Shown: positions 55,342 to 64,000, counted from the first letter of the stretch. The stretch: DNA of 64,000 nt from Burkholderiales bacterium (GCA_016223165.1 JACRPO010000005.1:902926-966925), one strand, 5' to 3'. Program-made: numbers and translations. Notes: generated from the sequence alone by a model not told the origin.

Positions 55342-56279
55342 ACGCGGCAAAGGCAGACAAGGCCACCATCGGCTTCATCGGCGTCGGCCTCATGGGCGCC
55401 GGCATGGCGAAGAACCTCGTCACCAAGGGCCACCCGCTGGTGGTGATGGGCCACCGCAACCGCGAGCCGGTCGAGCGGCTGAAGGCGCTGGGCGCACGCG
55501 AAGCCGCCTCGCCGAAGGCGCTGGCGGCGCAGTGCGACATCGTGCACCTGTGCGTCACCGGCTCGCCGCAGGTGGAAGCCAGCGTGCGCGGCGAGAGCGG
55601 CCTGCTGGCCGGCGCGAAGCCGGGGCTCGTCATCATCGACTGCTCCACTTCCAACCCGGTCTCCACGCTGGCCCTGGCCGCCGAATGCGAGGCGCATGGC
55701 GTGCACTTCGTCGACGCGCCGCTGTCGCGCACGCCCAAGGAGGCCGAGGCCGGCACGCTCGACACGATGGTCGGTGCCGCGTCCGAGGTCTTCGCGCGCA
55801 TCGAGCCGGTGCTGCGCTGCTGGGCCGGCAACGTCGTGCACCTCGGCCCGGTGGGCCTGGGGCACAAGATGAAGCTCATCAACAACTTCGTCGCCATGGG
55901 CTATGCGGCGCTGTTCGCCGAGGCCCTGGCCATCGCGCGCAAGGCAGGCCTGTCGGTGCCGCAGTTCCACTCGGTGATCGGATCCGGCCGCATGCGCAGC
56001 CCCTTCTATGACACCTTCATGCAGTGGTCGCTGGCCGGCGACGACAAGGCGCACCTGTTCACGATCAGCAATGCGCACAAGGACATGCGCTACCTCGCCG
56101 CGATGGCCGGCGAGCTCGGTGCGGTCAATCCGATGCAGGCGAGCGTGAAGAACAGCTTCGCCGCCATGGAGGCCGCCGGCCAGGGCGAGCGCTTCGTGCC
56201 GATGCTGGCCGACTTCATCGCCGCGGTGAACGGTGTGCCGCCGGCGGCGGCGCAGCGCCAGGCGCAGCCCCGTGACTGA
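55338..56279 (+). CDS. Second 3-hydroxyisobutyrate-dehydrogenase-family enzyme
   Basis: 313 residues from GTG 55338, overlapping the previous stop by four bases. NAD motif FIGVGLMGAGMAKNLVTKG, substrate motif DAPLSRTPKEAEAGTLDTMV and catalytic lysine in GHKMKLINNFV. The substrate motif DAPLSRTP differs from the DAPVSGG of its neighbour, so the two probably act on different hydroxy acids or stereoisomers. Confidence 0.86.
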   Translation: MNAAKADKATIGFIGVGLMGAGMAKNLVTKGHPLVVMGHRNREPVERLKALGAREAASPKALAAQCDIVHLCVTGSPQVEASVRGESGLLAGAKPGLVIIDCSTSNPVSTLALAAECEAHGVHFVDAPLSRTPKEAEAGTLDTMVGAASEVFARIEPVLRCWAGNVVHLGPVGLGHKMKLINNFVAMGYAALFAEALAIARKAGLSVPQFHSVIGSGRMRSPFYDTFMQWSLAGDDKAHLFTISNAHKDMRYLAAMAGELGAVNPMQASVKNSFAAMEAAGQGERFVPMLADFIAAVNGVPPAAAQRQAQPRD

Positions 56280-57141
56280 AACCGACGACAGGCTGAGCGC
56301 GCTCGAGGAGCGCGCCTACCGCGTCCGCCGTCACGCGCTGCGCATGGGCGAGGTGCAGGGCCAGGGCTACGTCGGCCAGGCGCTCGACATCGCCGACGTG
56401 CTGGCCGTGGCGTACTTCGGCGCCTTGCGCTACCGCGCCGACGATCCGACGTGGGAAGGGCGCGACCGCTTCCTGCTCAGCAACGGCCACTACGCCATCG
56501 CGCTCTACGCCGCGCTCATCGAGGCCGGCATCGTGCCCGAGAGCGAGCTCGAGACCTACGGCAGCGATCACAGCCGCCTGCCGATGTCGGGCATGAGAAG
56601 CTACACGCCGGGCATGGAGATGAGCGGCGGCTCGCTCGGCCAGGGGCTCGCCATCGCAGTGGGCCACGGCCTCGGGCTCAAGCGCAAGGGCTCCACCTCG
56701 CTCGTCTACACCCTCTTCTCCGACGGCGAGCTCGACGAAGGCGCGGTCTGGGAAGGCCTGATGAGCGCCGCGCATCACCGGCTCGACAACCTCATCGCCA
56801 TCTGCGACATCAACAACCAGCAGGCCGACGGCCCTTCGAGCAAGGTCATGGCCTTCGAGCCGCTCGCGCAGAAGGTGGAGGCCTTCGGCTGGCACACCCA
56901 GCGCATCGACGGCAATGACCTCGCCGCCGTCGCCGCCGCCTTCGACACGGCGCGCGCGCTGCAGGAGCCGCGGCCGCGCATGATCCTCTGCGACACACGC
57001 ATGGGCTGCGGCGTGCCCTTCCTCGAGGCGCGCGAGAAGAACCACTTCATCCGCGTCGAACCGCCCGAGTGGCAGCTGGCGCTGCAGGCGCTCGATGCAG
57101 CCTGGCAGGCGCGGCAGGAAGCGCGAAAGGCCACGGCATGA
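56272..57141 (+). CDS. Transketolase, N-terminal (TPP-binding) subunit
   Basis: 289 residues from GTG 56272, which overlaps the previous gene by eight bases. The thiamine diphosphate motif is FSDGELDEGAVWEGLMSAAH with NN following in CDINNQQADG, and HYAIALYAALIEAG and GSLGQGLAIAVGHGLGLK are transketolase signatures. Together with the next gene it rebuilds a full transketolase split in two. Split enzymes of this kind include AptAB of apiose catabolism. Confidence 0.9.
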   Translation: MTETDDRLSALEERAYRVRRHALRMGEVQGQGYVGQALDIADVLAVAYFGALRYRADDPTWEGRDRFLLSNGHYAIALYAALIEAGIVPESELETYGSDHSRLPMSGMRSYTPGMEMSGGSLGQGLAIAVGHGLGLKRKGSTSLVYTLFSDGELDEGAVWEGLMSAAHHRLDNLIAICDINNQQADGPSSKVMAFEPLAQKVEAFGWHTQRIDGNDLAAVAAAFDTARALQEPRPRMILCDTRMGCGVPFLEAREKNHFIRVEPPEWQLALQALDAAWQARQEARKATA

Positions 57142-58178
57142 ACGCGCCGCCAAAGACCGCTGCCGCTGCGCCGCAGCCCGGCACCGCCGCGGCGGCGAAG
57201 CCGCGGCTCACCACCTCCGCGATGATCGCCTCCATCGCCGCAGAGGGTCAGCGCACGAAGCCGGCGCCCTTCGGCCACGCGCTCGTCAAGCTCGCCGAAG
57301 AGCGGCCCGACATCGTCGGCATGACCGCCGACCTCTCGAAGTACACCGACCTGCACCTCTTCGCCAACGCCTACCCCGAGCGCTTCTACCAGATGGGCAT
57401 GGCCGAGCAGCTGCTGCTCGGCGCCGCCGCCGGCATGGCGAAGGAGGGTGCGATGCCCTTCGTCACCACCTACGCGGTGTTCGCGTCGCGGCGCGCCTAC
57501 GACTTCATCCACCAGGCCATCGCCGAAGACGATCTGAACGTGAAGATCGCCTGCGCCCTGCCCGGCCTCACCTCGGGCTACGGGCCCAGCCACCAGGCGA
57601 CCGAAGACCTGGCGCTGATGCGCGCCATTCCCGGCCTCATGGTCATCGACCCCTGCGACGCGCTCGAGACCCTGCAGGTGGTGCCGGCCATCGCCGCGCA
57701 CAAGGGCCCGGTGTACATGCGCCTGCTGCGCGGCCAGGTGCCGCTGGTGCTCGACGAATACGGCTACCGCTTCGAGCTCGGCCGCGCGCAGCTGCTGCGC
57801 GGCGGCAACGACGTGCTCGTCGTCGCCTCGGGCCTGCTGACGATGCGCGCGCTCGAGGTGGCCAAGACGCTGGCGGCCGACCGCATCGACGCCGCCGTGC
57901 TGCACGTGCCGACCATCAAGCCGCTCGACGTGAAGACGCTGCTGCACGAGTGCGCCAGGCCCGGGCGCCTGGTGGTGGTGGCCGAGAACCACAGCAGCGT
58001 CGGCGGCCTGGGCGAGGCACTCGCCGCCGAGCTGCTGCAGGCCGGCGTGACGCCGCGCTTCAGGCGCATCGCGCTGCCCGATGCCTTCCTCGACGCCGGC
58101 GCGCTGCCGACGCTGCACCAGCGCTACGGCATCTCGGCCGAAGCCATGGCGGCCACGATCAAGTCCTGGCTCGCCTGA
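57138..58178 (+). CDS. Transketolase, C-terminal (pyrimidine and C-domain) subunit
   Basis: 346 residues. MGMAEQLLLGAAAGMAKEGA carries the glutamate that activates thiamine diphosphate; TTYAVFASRRAYDFIHQAIA and GPSHQATEDLALMRAIPG are typical. The ATG at 57138 overlaps the N-subunit stop (ATGA), which ensures balanced synthesis. A 30-residue Ala/Pro-rich N-terminal extension precedes the domain. Confidence 0.9.
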   Translation: MNAPPKTAAAAPQPGTAAAAKPRLTTSAMIASIAAEGQRTKPAPFGHALVKLAEERPDIVGMTADLSKYTDLHLFANAYPERFYQMGMAEQLLLGAAAGMAKEGAMPFVTTYAVFASRRAYDFIHQAIAEDDLNVKIACALPGLTSGYGPSHQATEDLALMRAIPGLMVIDPCDALETLQVVPAIAAHKGPVYMRLLRGQVPLVLDEYGYRFELGRAQLLRGGNDVLVVASGLLTMRALEVAKTLAADRIDAAVLHVPTIKPLDVKTLLHECARPGRLVVVAENHSSVGGLGEALAAELLQAGVTPRFRRIALPDAFLDAGALPTLHQRYGISAEAMAATIKSWLA

Positions 58179-58236
58179 TGGCCAAGACAAGGGCGCCGCC
58201 TCGGCTCGAACAGAGCCCCCACCGCCCGCCACCACC

Positions 58237-58989
58237 ATGCTGCTCAAAGACCGCACCGTCCTCATCACCGGCGCCGCCAGCCCGCGCGGTCTCGGCCTCG
58301 CCTGCGCCAGGCTCTTCGCCGAGCACGGCGCCCAGGTCCAGATCTCCGACCTCTCGGCCGAGGCCGCCGCCGCGGCGGTGGCCACCTTGCCCGGCACCGG
58401 CCACCTGAGCGCGCGCTGCGACGTGACCCAGCGCGCCGACTGCGACGCCATCGCCGCGCAGGCCATCGCCGCCTGGGGCCGCATCGACGTGCTCGTCAAC
58501 ATCGCCGGCATCACCAGCCCGCAGCGGCTGCTGGAGGTGGACGACGCCACCTACGAGCGCATCTTCGACATCAACATGCGCGGCACGCTGTACATGACGC
58601 AGGCCGTGGTGCCGCAGATGCGCAAGCAGCAACGCGGCGCCATCGTCAACCTCAGCAGCGTCAGCGCGCAACGCGGCGGCGGCGTCTTCGGCGGCAGCCA
58701 CTACTCGGCGGCCAAGGCCGCCGTGCTCGGCTACACCAAGGCCGCGGCGCGCGAGCTCGGGCCCGACAACATCCGCGTCAACGCCATCTGCCCGAGCTAC
58801 ATCGACACCGACATCGCAGGCAGCCTGATGACACCCGAGCGCATGCAGCAGATCATCGCCAGCGTGCCGATGGGCCGCGTCGGCCACGCGCACGAGGTAG
58901 CGGGCTGCGCCCTCTTCCTCGCCTGCGATCTCTCGAGCTACGTCACCGGCAGCGAGATCGACATCAACGGCGGCAGCCACATCCACTGA
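58237..58989 (+). CDS. SDR-family oxidoreductase
   Basis: 250 residues. TGAASPRGLG is the cofactor loop, NIAG replaces the usual NNAG, the catalytic Ser is in NLSSVSAQRGG and YSAAK carries Tyr and Lys. Ends INGGSHIH. Part of the rightward operon, probably oxidising a polyol or a hydroxy acid of the same pathway. Confidence 0.9.
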   Translation: MLLKDRTVLITGAASPRGLGLACARLFAEHGAQVQISDLSAEAAAAAVATLPGTGHLSARCDVTQRADCDAIAAQAIAAWGRIDVLVNIAGITSPQRLLEVDDATYERIFDINMRGTLYMTQAVVPQMRKQQRGAIVNLSSVSAQRGGGVFGGSHYSAAKAAVLGYTKAAARELGPDNIRVNAICPSYIDTDIAGSLMTPERMQQIIASVPMGRVGHAHEVAGCALFLACDLSSYVTGSEIDINGGSHIH

Positions 58990-58997
58990 GCCCCGCG

Positions 58998-59828
58998 ATG
59001 ACAGCTCCCACCACCATTGCCCTCTTCGGCGCCGGCGGCAAGATGGGTGCGCGCCTGGCGCGCAACCTGATGGGCAGCCGCTTCGCCGTGCGCCATGTCG
59101 AGCCCGGCGCCGGCGGGCGCGAACGCCTGAAGGCCGAACTCGGCATCGAGTGCCTGGAGCCCGAGGCGGCGGTGCGCGGCGCCGAGGTCGTGATCCTCGC
59201 CGTACCCGACACGCTCATCGGCAAGGTGGCGGCGCAGATCTCGCCGGGGCTCGCGGCCGGCACGATGGTCATCACGCTCGACGCGGCGGCGCCCTTCGCC
59301 GGCCACCTGCCCGGGCGGAGCGACCTCACCTACTTCGTCACACACCCCTGCCATCCTTCGATCTTCAATCCGCAGGTGCACATGGCGCCCGACTACTTCG
59401 GCGGTGTGAAGGCCGAGCAGGCCATCGTCAGCGCGCTGATGCAGGGGCCGGCCGAGTCCTTCGATCTCGGCGAGGAGATCGCGAGGCTCATCTACCGGCC
59501 CGTCTCGCGCGCGCATCGCGTGAGCGTGGAGCAGATGGCGCTGCTCGAGCCGGGCCTCTCGGAAACGGTGTGCGCCACGCTGCTAGACACCATGCGCGAG
59601 GCGCTCGACGAGGTGGTGGCGCGCGGCGTGCCGGAGGAAGCAGCGCGCGACTTCCTGCTCGGCCACATGACCATCCTCTCGGCCGTGATCTTCAAGCAGA
59701 TCCCCGGCCAGTTCTCCGACGCCTGCAACAAGGCCATCACCTTCGGCAAGCCACGCCTGCTGCGCGAGGACTGGAAGCAGGTCTTCGACCGCGCCGAGAT
59801 CGCCGAGAGCATCCGCCGCATCACCTGA
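58998..59828 (+). CDS. Phosphogluconate-dehydrogenase C-domain protein, ApnO-like
   Basis: 276 residues. N-terminal Rossmann motif [18 protein letters not shown], then [20 protein letters not shown], and a helical C-domain with [19 protein letters not shown] and [18 protein letters not shown]. The pattern recalls D-apionate oxidoisomerase (ApnO), which oxidises D-apionate with a skeletal rearrangement. That assignment is from memory of the family. Last gene of the rightward cluster, 8 bp after the SDR. Confidence 0.7.
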   Translation: MTAPTTIALFGAGGKMGARLARNLMGSRFAVRHVEPGAGGRERLKAELGIECLEPEAAVRGAEVVILAVPDTLIGKVAAQISPGLAAGTMVITLDAAAPFAGHLPGRSDLTYFVTHPCHPSIFNPQVHMAPDYFGGVKAEQAIVSALMQGPAESFDLGEEIARLIYRPVSRAHRVSVEQMALLEPGLSETVCATLLDTMREALDEVVARGVPEEAARDFLLGHMTILSAVIFKQIPGQFSDACNKAITFGKPRLLREDWKQVFDRAEIAESIRRIT

Positions 59829-59988
59829 AGACCGGCTGAAGAGCGCTCCGCTCCCCACCCTCCGCCCGCCCTCGCTCCACCCTTGCCCCAGGCCGGGCAC
59901 CGGACTTGCCCCGGTGCCGTGCCGTGCGCGCGCGAGCTATGCTGCCGGCCCCGTGCCGCACACCGCCGGCACCATCGGAGGAGCAAGC

Positions 59989-61359
59989 ATGAGTGCCACC
60001 AAGTTCCTGCTCGACGAGAGCAAGATGCCGAAGGCTTGGTACAACATCCAGGCCGACCTGCCCAGGCCCGCGCCGGCGGTGCTGCACCCGGGCACGATGC
60101 AGCCGGTGGGCCCCGACGACCTCGCGCCGCTCTTCCCGATGGAGCTCATCATGCAGGAGGTGAGCAGCGAGCGCGAGATCGCGATTCCCGAGCCGATCCG
60201 CGAGGTCTACCGCCTGTGGCGCCCGTCGCCGCTCTTCCGTGCCCATCGCCTCGAGAAGGCGCTCGGCACGCCGGCGCGGATCTACTACAAGTACGAGGGC
60301 GTCTCGCCGGCCGGCTCGCACAAGCCCAACACCGCCGTCGCGCAGGCCTGGTACAACGACCAGGCCGGCGTGAAGAAGATCGCCACCGAGACGGGAGCCG
60401 GCCAGTGGGGCTCGTCGCTCGCCTTCGCGGGCGCCCTCTTCGGCCTGCAGGTCACCGTCTACCAGGTGCGCGTGTCCTACGACCAGAAGCCCTACCGCCG
60501 CGCGCTGATGGAGACCTACGGTGCACGCTGCGTCGCCTCGCCTTCCAACGAGACGAACGCCGGCCGCGCCATCCTCGCGAAGAACCCCGAGCATCCGGGC
60601 TCGCTCGGCATCGCCATCAGCGAGGCGGTCGAGATCGCGGCCACGCACGACGACACGAAGTACGCGCTCGGCTCGGTGCTCAACCACGTGCTGATGCACC
60701 AGACCATCGTCGGCCAGGAGGCGATGCTGCAGATGGAGATGGCCGGCGACGACCCCGACGTGCTCGTCGGCTGCACCGGCGGGGGCAGCAATTTCGCCGG
60801 CCTCGTCTTCCCGTTCCTCGGTGCCCAGTTGCGCGGCGGGCCGAGGGCGAAGCAGCGGCGCATCGTCGCCGTCGAGCCGGCGGCCTGCCCCTCGCTCACG
60901 CGCGGCAAGTACGCCTACGACTTCGGCGACACGGCGCACATGACGCCGCTGGCCAAGATGCACACGCTCGGCTCCGCCTTCACGCCGCCGGGCTTCCATG
61001 CCGGCGGCCTGCGCTACCACGGCATGGCGCCACTCGTCTCGCACCTGTTGGAGCTCGATCTCATCGAGGCCACCGCCTACCACCAGAACGCCTGCTTCGA
61101 GGCCGGCGTGACCTTCGCGCGCTGCGAGGGCATCGTGCCCGCGCCCGAGGCCAACCATGCGGTGAAGGGCGCCATCGAGGAGGCGCTGCGCTGCAAGCGC
61201 GAGGGCAAGCGCGAGGTCATCCTCTTCAACCTCTGCGGGCACGGCCACTTCGACATGTCGGCCTACTCGGCCTACACGGCCGGCAAGCTCGTCGATCAGC
61301 CCTACGACGAGAAGGAGCTCGCGATGGCGCTCGCCGGGCTGCCCTCGGTGCCGGCCTGA
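59989..61359 (+). CDS. TrpB2-type tryptophan synthase beta chain
   Basis: 456 residues, longer than TrpB1 (about 400). The PLP lysine is in [11 protein letters not shown] (about residue 112), the phosphate loop is [11 protein letters not shown], and [19 protein letters not shown] is the TrpB2 signature. TrpB2 makes tryptophan from indole and serine without a stable TrpA partner. GGAGGAG precedes ATG 59989. It is separated from the sugar cluster by 160 bp, so it may have its own promoter. Confidence 0.92.
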   Translation: MSATKFLLDESKMPKAWYNIQADLPRPAPAVLHPGTMQPVGPDDLAPLFPMELIMQEVSSEREIAIPEPIREVYRLWRPSPLFRAHRLEKALGTPARIYYKYEGVSPAGSHKPNTAVAQAWYNDQAGVKKIATETGAGQWGSSLAFAGALFGLQVTVYQVRVSYDQKPYRRALMETYGARCVASPSNETNAGRAILAKNPEHPGSLGIAISEAVEIAATHDDTKYALGSVLNHVLMHQTIVGQEAMLQMEMAGDDPDVLVGCTGGGSNFAGLVFPFLGAQLRGGPRAKQRRIVAVEPAACPSLTRGKYAYDFGDTAHMTPLAKMHTLGSAFTPPGFHAGGLRYHGMAPLVSHLLELDLIEATAYHQNACFEAGVTFARCEGIVPAPEANHAVKGAIEEALRCKREGKREVILFNLCGHGHFDMSAYSAYTAGKLVDQPYDEKELAMALAGLPSVPA

Positions 61360-61400
61360 GGCGGTTCGCGGCGCCGGGTGCGGTGGGTGCACCCGGTGCG

Positions 61401-61447
61401 CCGAGCGCATCCGGTGTCCGAGCGCATCCGGTGTCCGCATCCGGTGT
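61401..61447 (+). repeat. 17-bp tandem repeat downstream of trpB2
   Basis: CCGAGCGCATCCGGTGT occurs at 61401-61417 and 61418-61434, followed by a 13-base shortened copy at 61435-61447. It abuts the transposase remnant. Confidence 0.85.
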
Positions 61448-61849
61448 CAGGTCTTTAACCTATAGTCCCCGCACCCTCGCGGCCAACCGAACCGTTGCGC
61501 AGAGCCAGAAGCCTTGACCCGCCCCTTGCGCATCGAGTTTCCGGATGCCCTGTACCACGGTGCTCGGCACGCGGCGGGCGAATCTGTCGCTGGTGACGAG
61601 CACCTCCAGCATCGCCTGCCTGTCCGCATCGTCCACGAAGATCGGCTCGCGCCTGTCGCCACGCGAGGTGACGAGCGGGCCTGCGAGACGTTCGATGCCT
61701 CCGTGTTCGCCTATTGCCTGATGGGCAACCACTACCACCTGGAAATTTCCGCGAATTTCCTCGACGACAAGGGTAAGAAGACGCAGGGGCAAGAGGCAAG
61801 ACTTGACACCGGCGCCTGCGCTAATGGGTCAGGTCTTGGTCAGGTCTAG
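61446..61849 (+). pseudogene. REP-associated tyrosine transposase (RAYT) remnant with internal inversion
   Basis: From TTG 61514 the plus strand reads MTRPLRIEFPDALYHG and, after 61690, FDASVFAYCLMGNHYHL, both parts of the RAYT/IS200-like N-terminus including the HxH motif region. The piece that should join them, VTSRGDRREPIFVDDADRQA, is read instead on the minus strand from 61672 down. So about 110-120 bp between 61559 and 61685 are inverted. The remainder (catalytic tyrosine and C-terminus) is missing. GTCAGGTCTT direct repeats flank it at 61446-61455 and 61828-61837. Confidence 0.85.
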
Positions 61850-62337
61850 ATCCGATCGTCGCTTTCCTTATTGCGGACCCAGCACCACGCGCGATCGATG
61901 AACCAAACCATTGCGACCGCCGCGGCGATATTGAGGGCCACGCTCAACCAGCCGAATCCTTCCAATGCTGACCCAAGGGCGAAGTGAGCAATGGTGTGCC
62001 AAATGGCCAGCCCATTCAGCGCCAGTGCGACCGCGGACGTCCCCATCGCGATGAGCCAACCTCTCGTCGCGGGCCACGCACCCTGACCGGAGTGCATCCG
62101 CTCCAGGATCCACGTCGCGAGCAACGCGCCTGGCACGTAGATCACCGAGGCAAACGTGTAGTTCGAGACGGCCCCCAGGCTGGTCAGACTTGCAAAGCTG
62201 ACGTCCGCTGGTCCCGGCGCCGCAGGAAACGCAAGCATCGATAGCAATGTGCCGATCGCTGCACCGCAAATGCCACCGATCAACGCAGCGATTGCGTTGC
62301 GAAGCATTCTCCGAACCGTGTTCATGCCTACTCGCAC
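61846..62337 (-). CDS. Four-helix membrane protein, candidate Rhs immunity protein
   Basis: 163 residues. Four predicted membrane helices: AIAALIGGICGAAIGTLLSM, FASVIYVPGALLATWILE, GWLIAMGTSAVALALNGLAI and VALNIAAAVAMVWFIDRAW. No family is recognised. It starts inside the end of the toxin frame (overlap of ten bases; ATG 62337, or 62325) and has lower GC than the genes around it. Position and overlap are those of an immunity gene. Confidence 0.65.
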   Translation of the reverse strand: MRVGMNTVRRMLRNAIAALIGGICGAAIGTLLSMLAFPAAPGPADVSFASLTSLGAVSNYTFASVIYVPGALLATWILERMHSGQGAWPATRGWLIAMGTSAVALALNGLAIWHTIAHFALGSALEGFGWLSVALNIAAAVAMVWFIDRAWCWVRNKESDDRI

Positions 62338-62852
62338 CGACAGCGCCGGAACACTGGCGACTGTCCCGGTCGAAATCCCCAGTCGCTGACGGTAATCCGT
62401 CCCAGCCTGCTGTCAGCAGATGCCGTTCCAACGCCACCGTCCGGTGTTCGCACAAGAACCCCAGAGTGGCCTGTGTACCCCGGGCCCGCATTCGCTTCAG
62501 CGACAACGTCGCCTGGCCGGCGTGGCGAGTCAGCGATGGTCCAATTGCGAATGTGTAGGTTCGGATTGGCAAGCTCGCCAGCAGTAGCCTGCCGACCATG
62601 CACCATGGGTGGCGAAGAGCCCCCCTCTTCGTTTGCCACTCTCACGAACAGGTTGCACTTGTACTCGGTGTACCAACCCGGACCGCCTCTCCAACCAGGC
62701 CTACCCCAACCAGCTTGGCCTTCTCGAGCCGCCGCGGTATCGCTCGTTGAAAGAGGGCGGCATGAGCATACCCGTCCGTTTGCATCGAAGCCGTCGTAAG
62801 GACCCATTCTCGGGTTGTCCAAGCCGCGTGGGTCTACGAACGAGACGGGGTT
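62328..62852 (-). CDS. Rhs C-terminal toxin domain, CHAP/papain-like amidase (frameshifted from core)
   Basis: About 174 codons in the frame that continues the Rhs core after a single-base correction (NPVSFVDPRGLDNPRMGPYD). The domain has Cys in WYTEYKCNLFVRVANEEG, the segment ATAGELANPNLHIRNW, then RRPGDVVAEANAGPGYTGHS with His. This Cys...PGDVV...GH(S/V)G layout is that of CHAP/NlpC-type cysteine peptidases, several of which are peptidoglycan-cleaving effectors. Ends FRRCRCE. GC is lower than in the core. Confidence 0.7.
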   Translation of the reverse strand, partial: NPVSFVDPRGLDNPRMGPYDGFDANGRVCSCRPLSTSDTAAAREGQAGWGRPGWRGGPGWYTEYKCNLFVRVANEEGGSSPPMVHGRQATAGELANPNLHIRNWTIADSPRRPGDVVAEANAGPGYTGHSGVLVRTPDGGVGTASADSRLGRITVSDWGFRPGQSPVFRRCRCE

Positions 62853-64000
62853 CCCCCGACATAGCTGTAGGTATTGATCCCTCCGGCCAGCCCGATAGGA
62901 TCGGACTGGGTGTATCGGCCCAACGTCGCGTCATAGTCCCTGAAGTAGTTGTAGTGCAGCCCCGACTCCCCGTCAAAGTACTGCCCCGGAAACCTCAGGT
63001 TCAGCGTGAACGTCCCCAGCCCGTACGGATCCTCGTACGGCGCCGAGGTCCCGAACACCCCATCGGGCAGCCACGCCCACCTCACCGCGTTGTTCACGTC
63101 CGTCACCACCTGCGGCGCGTCCAGGTGGTCGGTGTGCACGTGGTACGCCAGCGGCGGGTTGCTCGCGTTGGCCGGGTCGTTCGTGAAGATCGCCACCGGC
63201 GTGCTGCCCAGCCACACGTACTCCTTGATCGCCTCGCCCGTGCCCGTGTACTCGCCGATCAGCTGCCCCGCCTGCCCGTACACGAACAGCACCGTGCTCG
63301 CCGCGCCCGTGCCGTTGAACTTGCGCACCCGCCTGCCCAGGCCATCCACCGCGTAGCTCGTCGTCACGCCGCCCTTGGTCAGCGTGGCCATGCGGTTGGT
63401 GACATCGTAGGTGGCGCTGTACGCCCCAGCACCGTAGCCCGTGTCCGCAGTGGTGTTGCCCGCCGCGTCGTAGCTCAGGCTGCGCGTGGGGTTCGTCATC
63501 CCCAGCAGCCGGTTGCTGGTGCTCTCGGTCGTGTACTCGCTCGTGGTGCCGAACACCACGTGGTTCGTCCGGTTGCCGTTGGCGTCGTAGGCGATCGTGG
63601 CACTCATCGAGTAGGCGGTGCCGCCGGTCAGGCGCCCCAGCTCGTCGTAGGTCGCCGCGATGTCGTGGTACGGATACTCCGCCCCCGTGGCCGCCACATA
63701 GTGCTTGTAGCTCGTGATGCGCTCGGCCTCGTCGTAGCGCAGGTCCCGGTACAGCGGCCCCAGCCGGTAGCGCACCAGCCGGCCGAACTCGTCGTACACC
63801 CGCGTGTGCGCGTCCGTGCCGCCGTTGATGTGCCACAGCCAGCCGCTCACCGCGCCGAACGGCTCCCACTGGATCTGGCTGAGCAGCGTCTGCTCGGCCG
63901 CCGCGCCGTCCTTGGCCAGCGTCACGGCGCTGGGCAATCCTCCCGTGTACGTGATGCGCACCACCCGCCCGCTCGGGTACTGCATGCTCGTCACGTTGCC
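62834..64000 (-). CDS. Rhs core repeat protein, 5' part off window, 3' frameshift
   Basis: At least 388 codons, open to the right edge. It contains YD repeats (VYDEFGRLVRYRLG, ATYDELGRLTGGTAYS, IAYDANGNRTNHVV, SYDAAGNTTADTGY) and the conserved core end LHYNYFRDYDATLGRYTQSD, then PIGLAGGINTYSYVGG. Immediately after this signature the frame shifts and stops at TAG 62836-62834. Rhs proteins form a shell around a C-terminal toxin delivered by type VI or other secretion. No VgrG or other secretion gene is in the window. Confidence 0.92.
   Translation of the reverse strand, partial: GNVTSMQYPSGRVVRITYTGGLPSAVTLAKDGAAAEQTLLSQIQWEPFGAVSGWLWHINGGTDAHTRVYDEFGRLVRYRLGPLYRDLRYDEAERITSYKHYVAATGAEYPYHDIAATYDELGRLTGGTAYSMSATIAYDANGNRTNHVVFGTTSEYTTESTSNRLLGMTNPTRSLSYDAAGNTTADTGYGAGAYSATYDVTNRMATLTKGGVTTSYAVDGLGRRVRKFNGTGAASTVLFVYGQAGQLIGEYTGTGEAIKEYVWLGSTPVAIFTNDPANASNPPLAYHVHTDHLDAPQVVTDVNNAVRWAWLPDGVFGTSAPYEDPYGLGTFTLNLRFPGQYFDGESGLHYNYFRDYDATLGRYTQSDPIGLAGGINTYSYVGGTPSRS

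Noticed and set aside
54618..56279. A 553-codon fusion of the two hydroxyisobutyrate-dehydrogenase-like genes
   Set aside because: Its first half is a shadow frame of the first gene; the second gene starts at GTG 55338 over the previous stop codon.
59989..61359. TrpB2 gene as a member of the sugar-acid operon
   Set aside because: A 160-bp gap, its own strong ribosome-binding site and an unrelated reaction make membership doubtful; it is listed separately.

Overview
The window is high-GC DNA (roughly two thirds G+C) from a betaproteobacterium. Gene content and order point to Burkholderiales, probably the Leptothrix/Rubrivivax/Methylibium (Sphaerotilaceae-Comamonadaceae) group. Supporting signs are flhDC-motAB-cheYZ-flhBAFG in one block, DUF3579 next to argD-argF, dxs-ispA-xseB beside a Rieske oxygenase gene, and rpsP-rimM-trmD-rplS. 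No tRNA, rRNA, CRISPR array or prophage was seen. Placement is by recognition only; no search was run.

Layout. 1-11600: flagellar and chemotaxis genes, all on the minus strand (flhD, flhC, a methyltransferase, motA, motB, cheY, cheZ, flhB, flhA, flhF and a partial flhG-like gene). 11636-15692: folE2, dxs, ispA, xseB. 16000-20257: Rieske oxygenase, cupin, sulfurtransferase, universal stress protein, ZIP transporter. 20418-27752: ppk1, orn, M48 protease, pterin dehydratase, rsgA, CobD/CbiB-like, Nudix. 27806-30124: the rplS-trmD-rimM-rpsP operon. 30385-38259: TM2 protein, pit plus its DUF47 partner under a candidate Pho box, pcnB, HAD phosphatase, hda, SirB1-like, murJ. 38364-43485: rpsT, DUF3579, argD, argF, an FMN-binding protein, and two small heat-shock genes behind a good sigma-32 promoter.

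43574-59828 is an accessory sugar-acid catabolism island built around a divergent promoter with a GntR/FadR regulator. Leftward run the regulator, otnK-type kinase, otnC-type decarboxylase, denD-type dehydrogenase, an SDR and an MFS permease. Rightward run a complete carbohydrate ABC importer, two 3-hydroxyisobutyrate-dehydrogenase-family enzymes, a split transketolase, a second SDR and an ApnO-like oxidoreductase. The set combines parts of the known tetronate (erythronate/threonate) and apiose/apionate pathways and may serve a substrate not yet assigned. Two short mobile-type repeats have inserted in it, one at the regulator's stop codon and one at a permease start codon.

59989-64000: a TrpB2-type tryptophan synthase beta chain, the rearranged remnant of a REP-associated tyrosine transposase, and the 3' end of an rhs gene. 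The Rhs core is separated by a one-base frameshift from a C-terminal CHAP/papain-like toxin domain. A small four-helix membrane protein, the likely immunity protein, follows and overlaps the toxin gene.

A recurring oddity is short tandem duplication placed exactly over stop or start codons (motB, rsgA, the ZIP gene, the TM2 gene).
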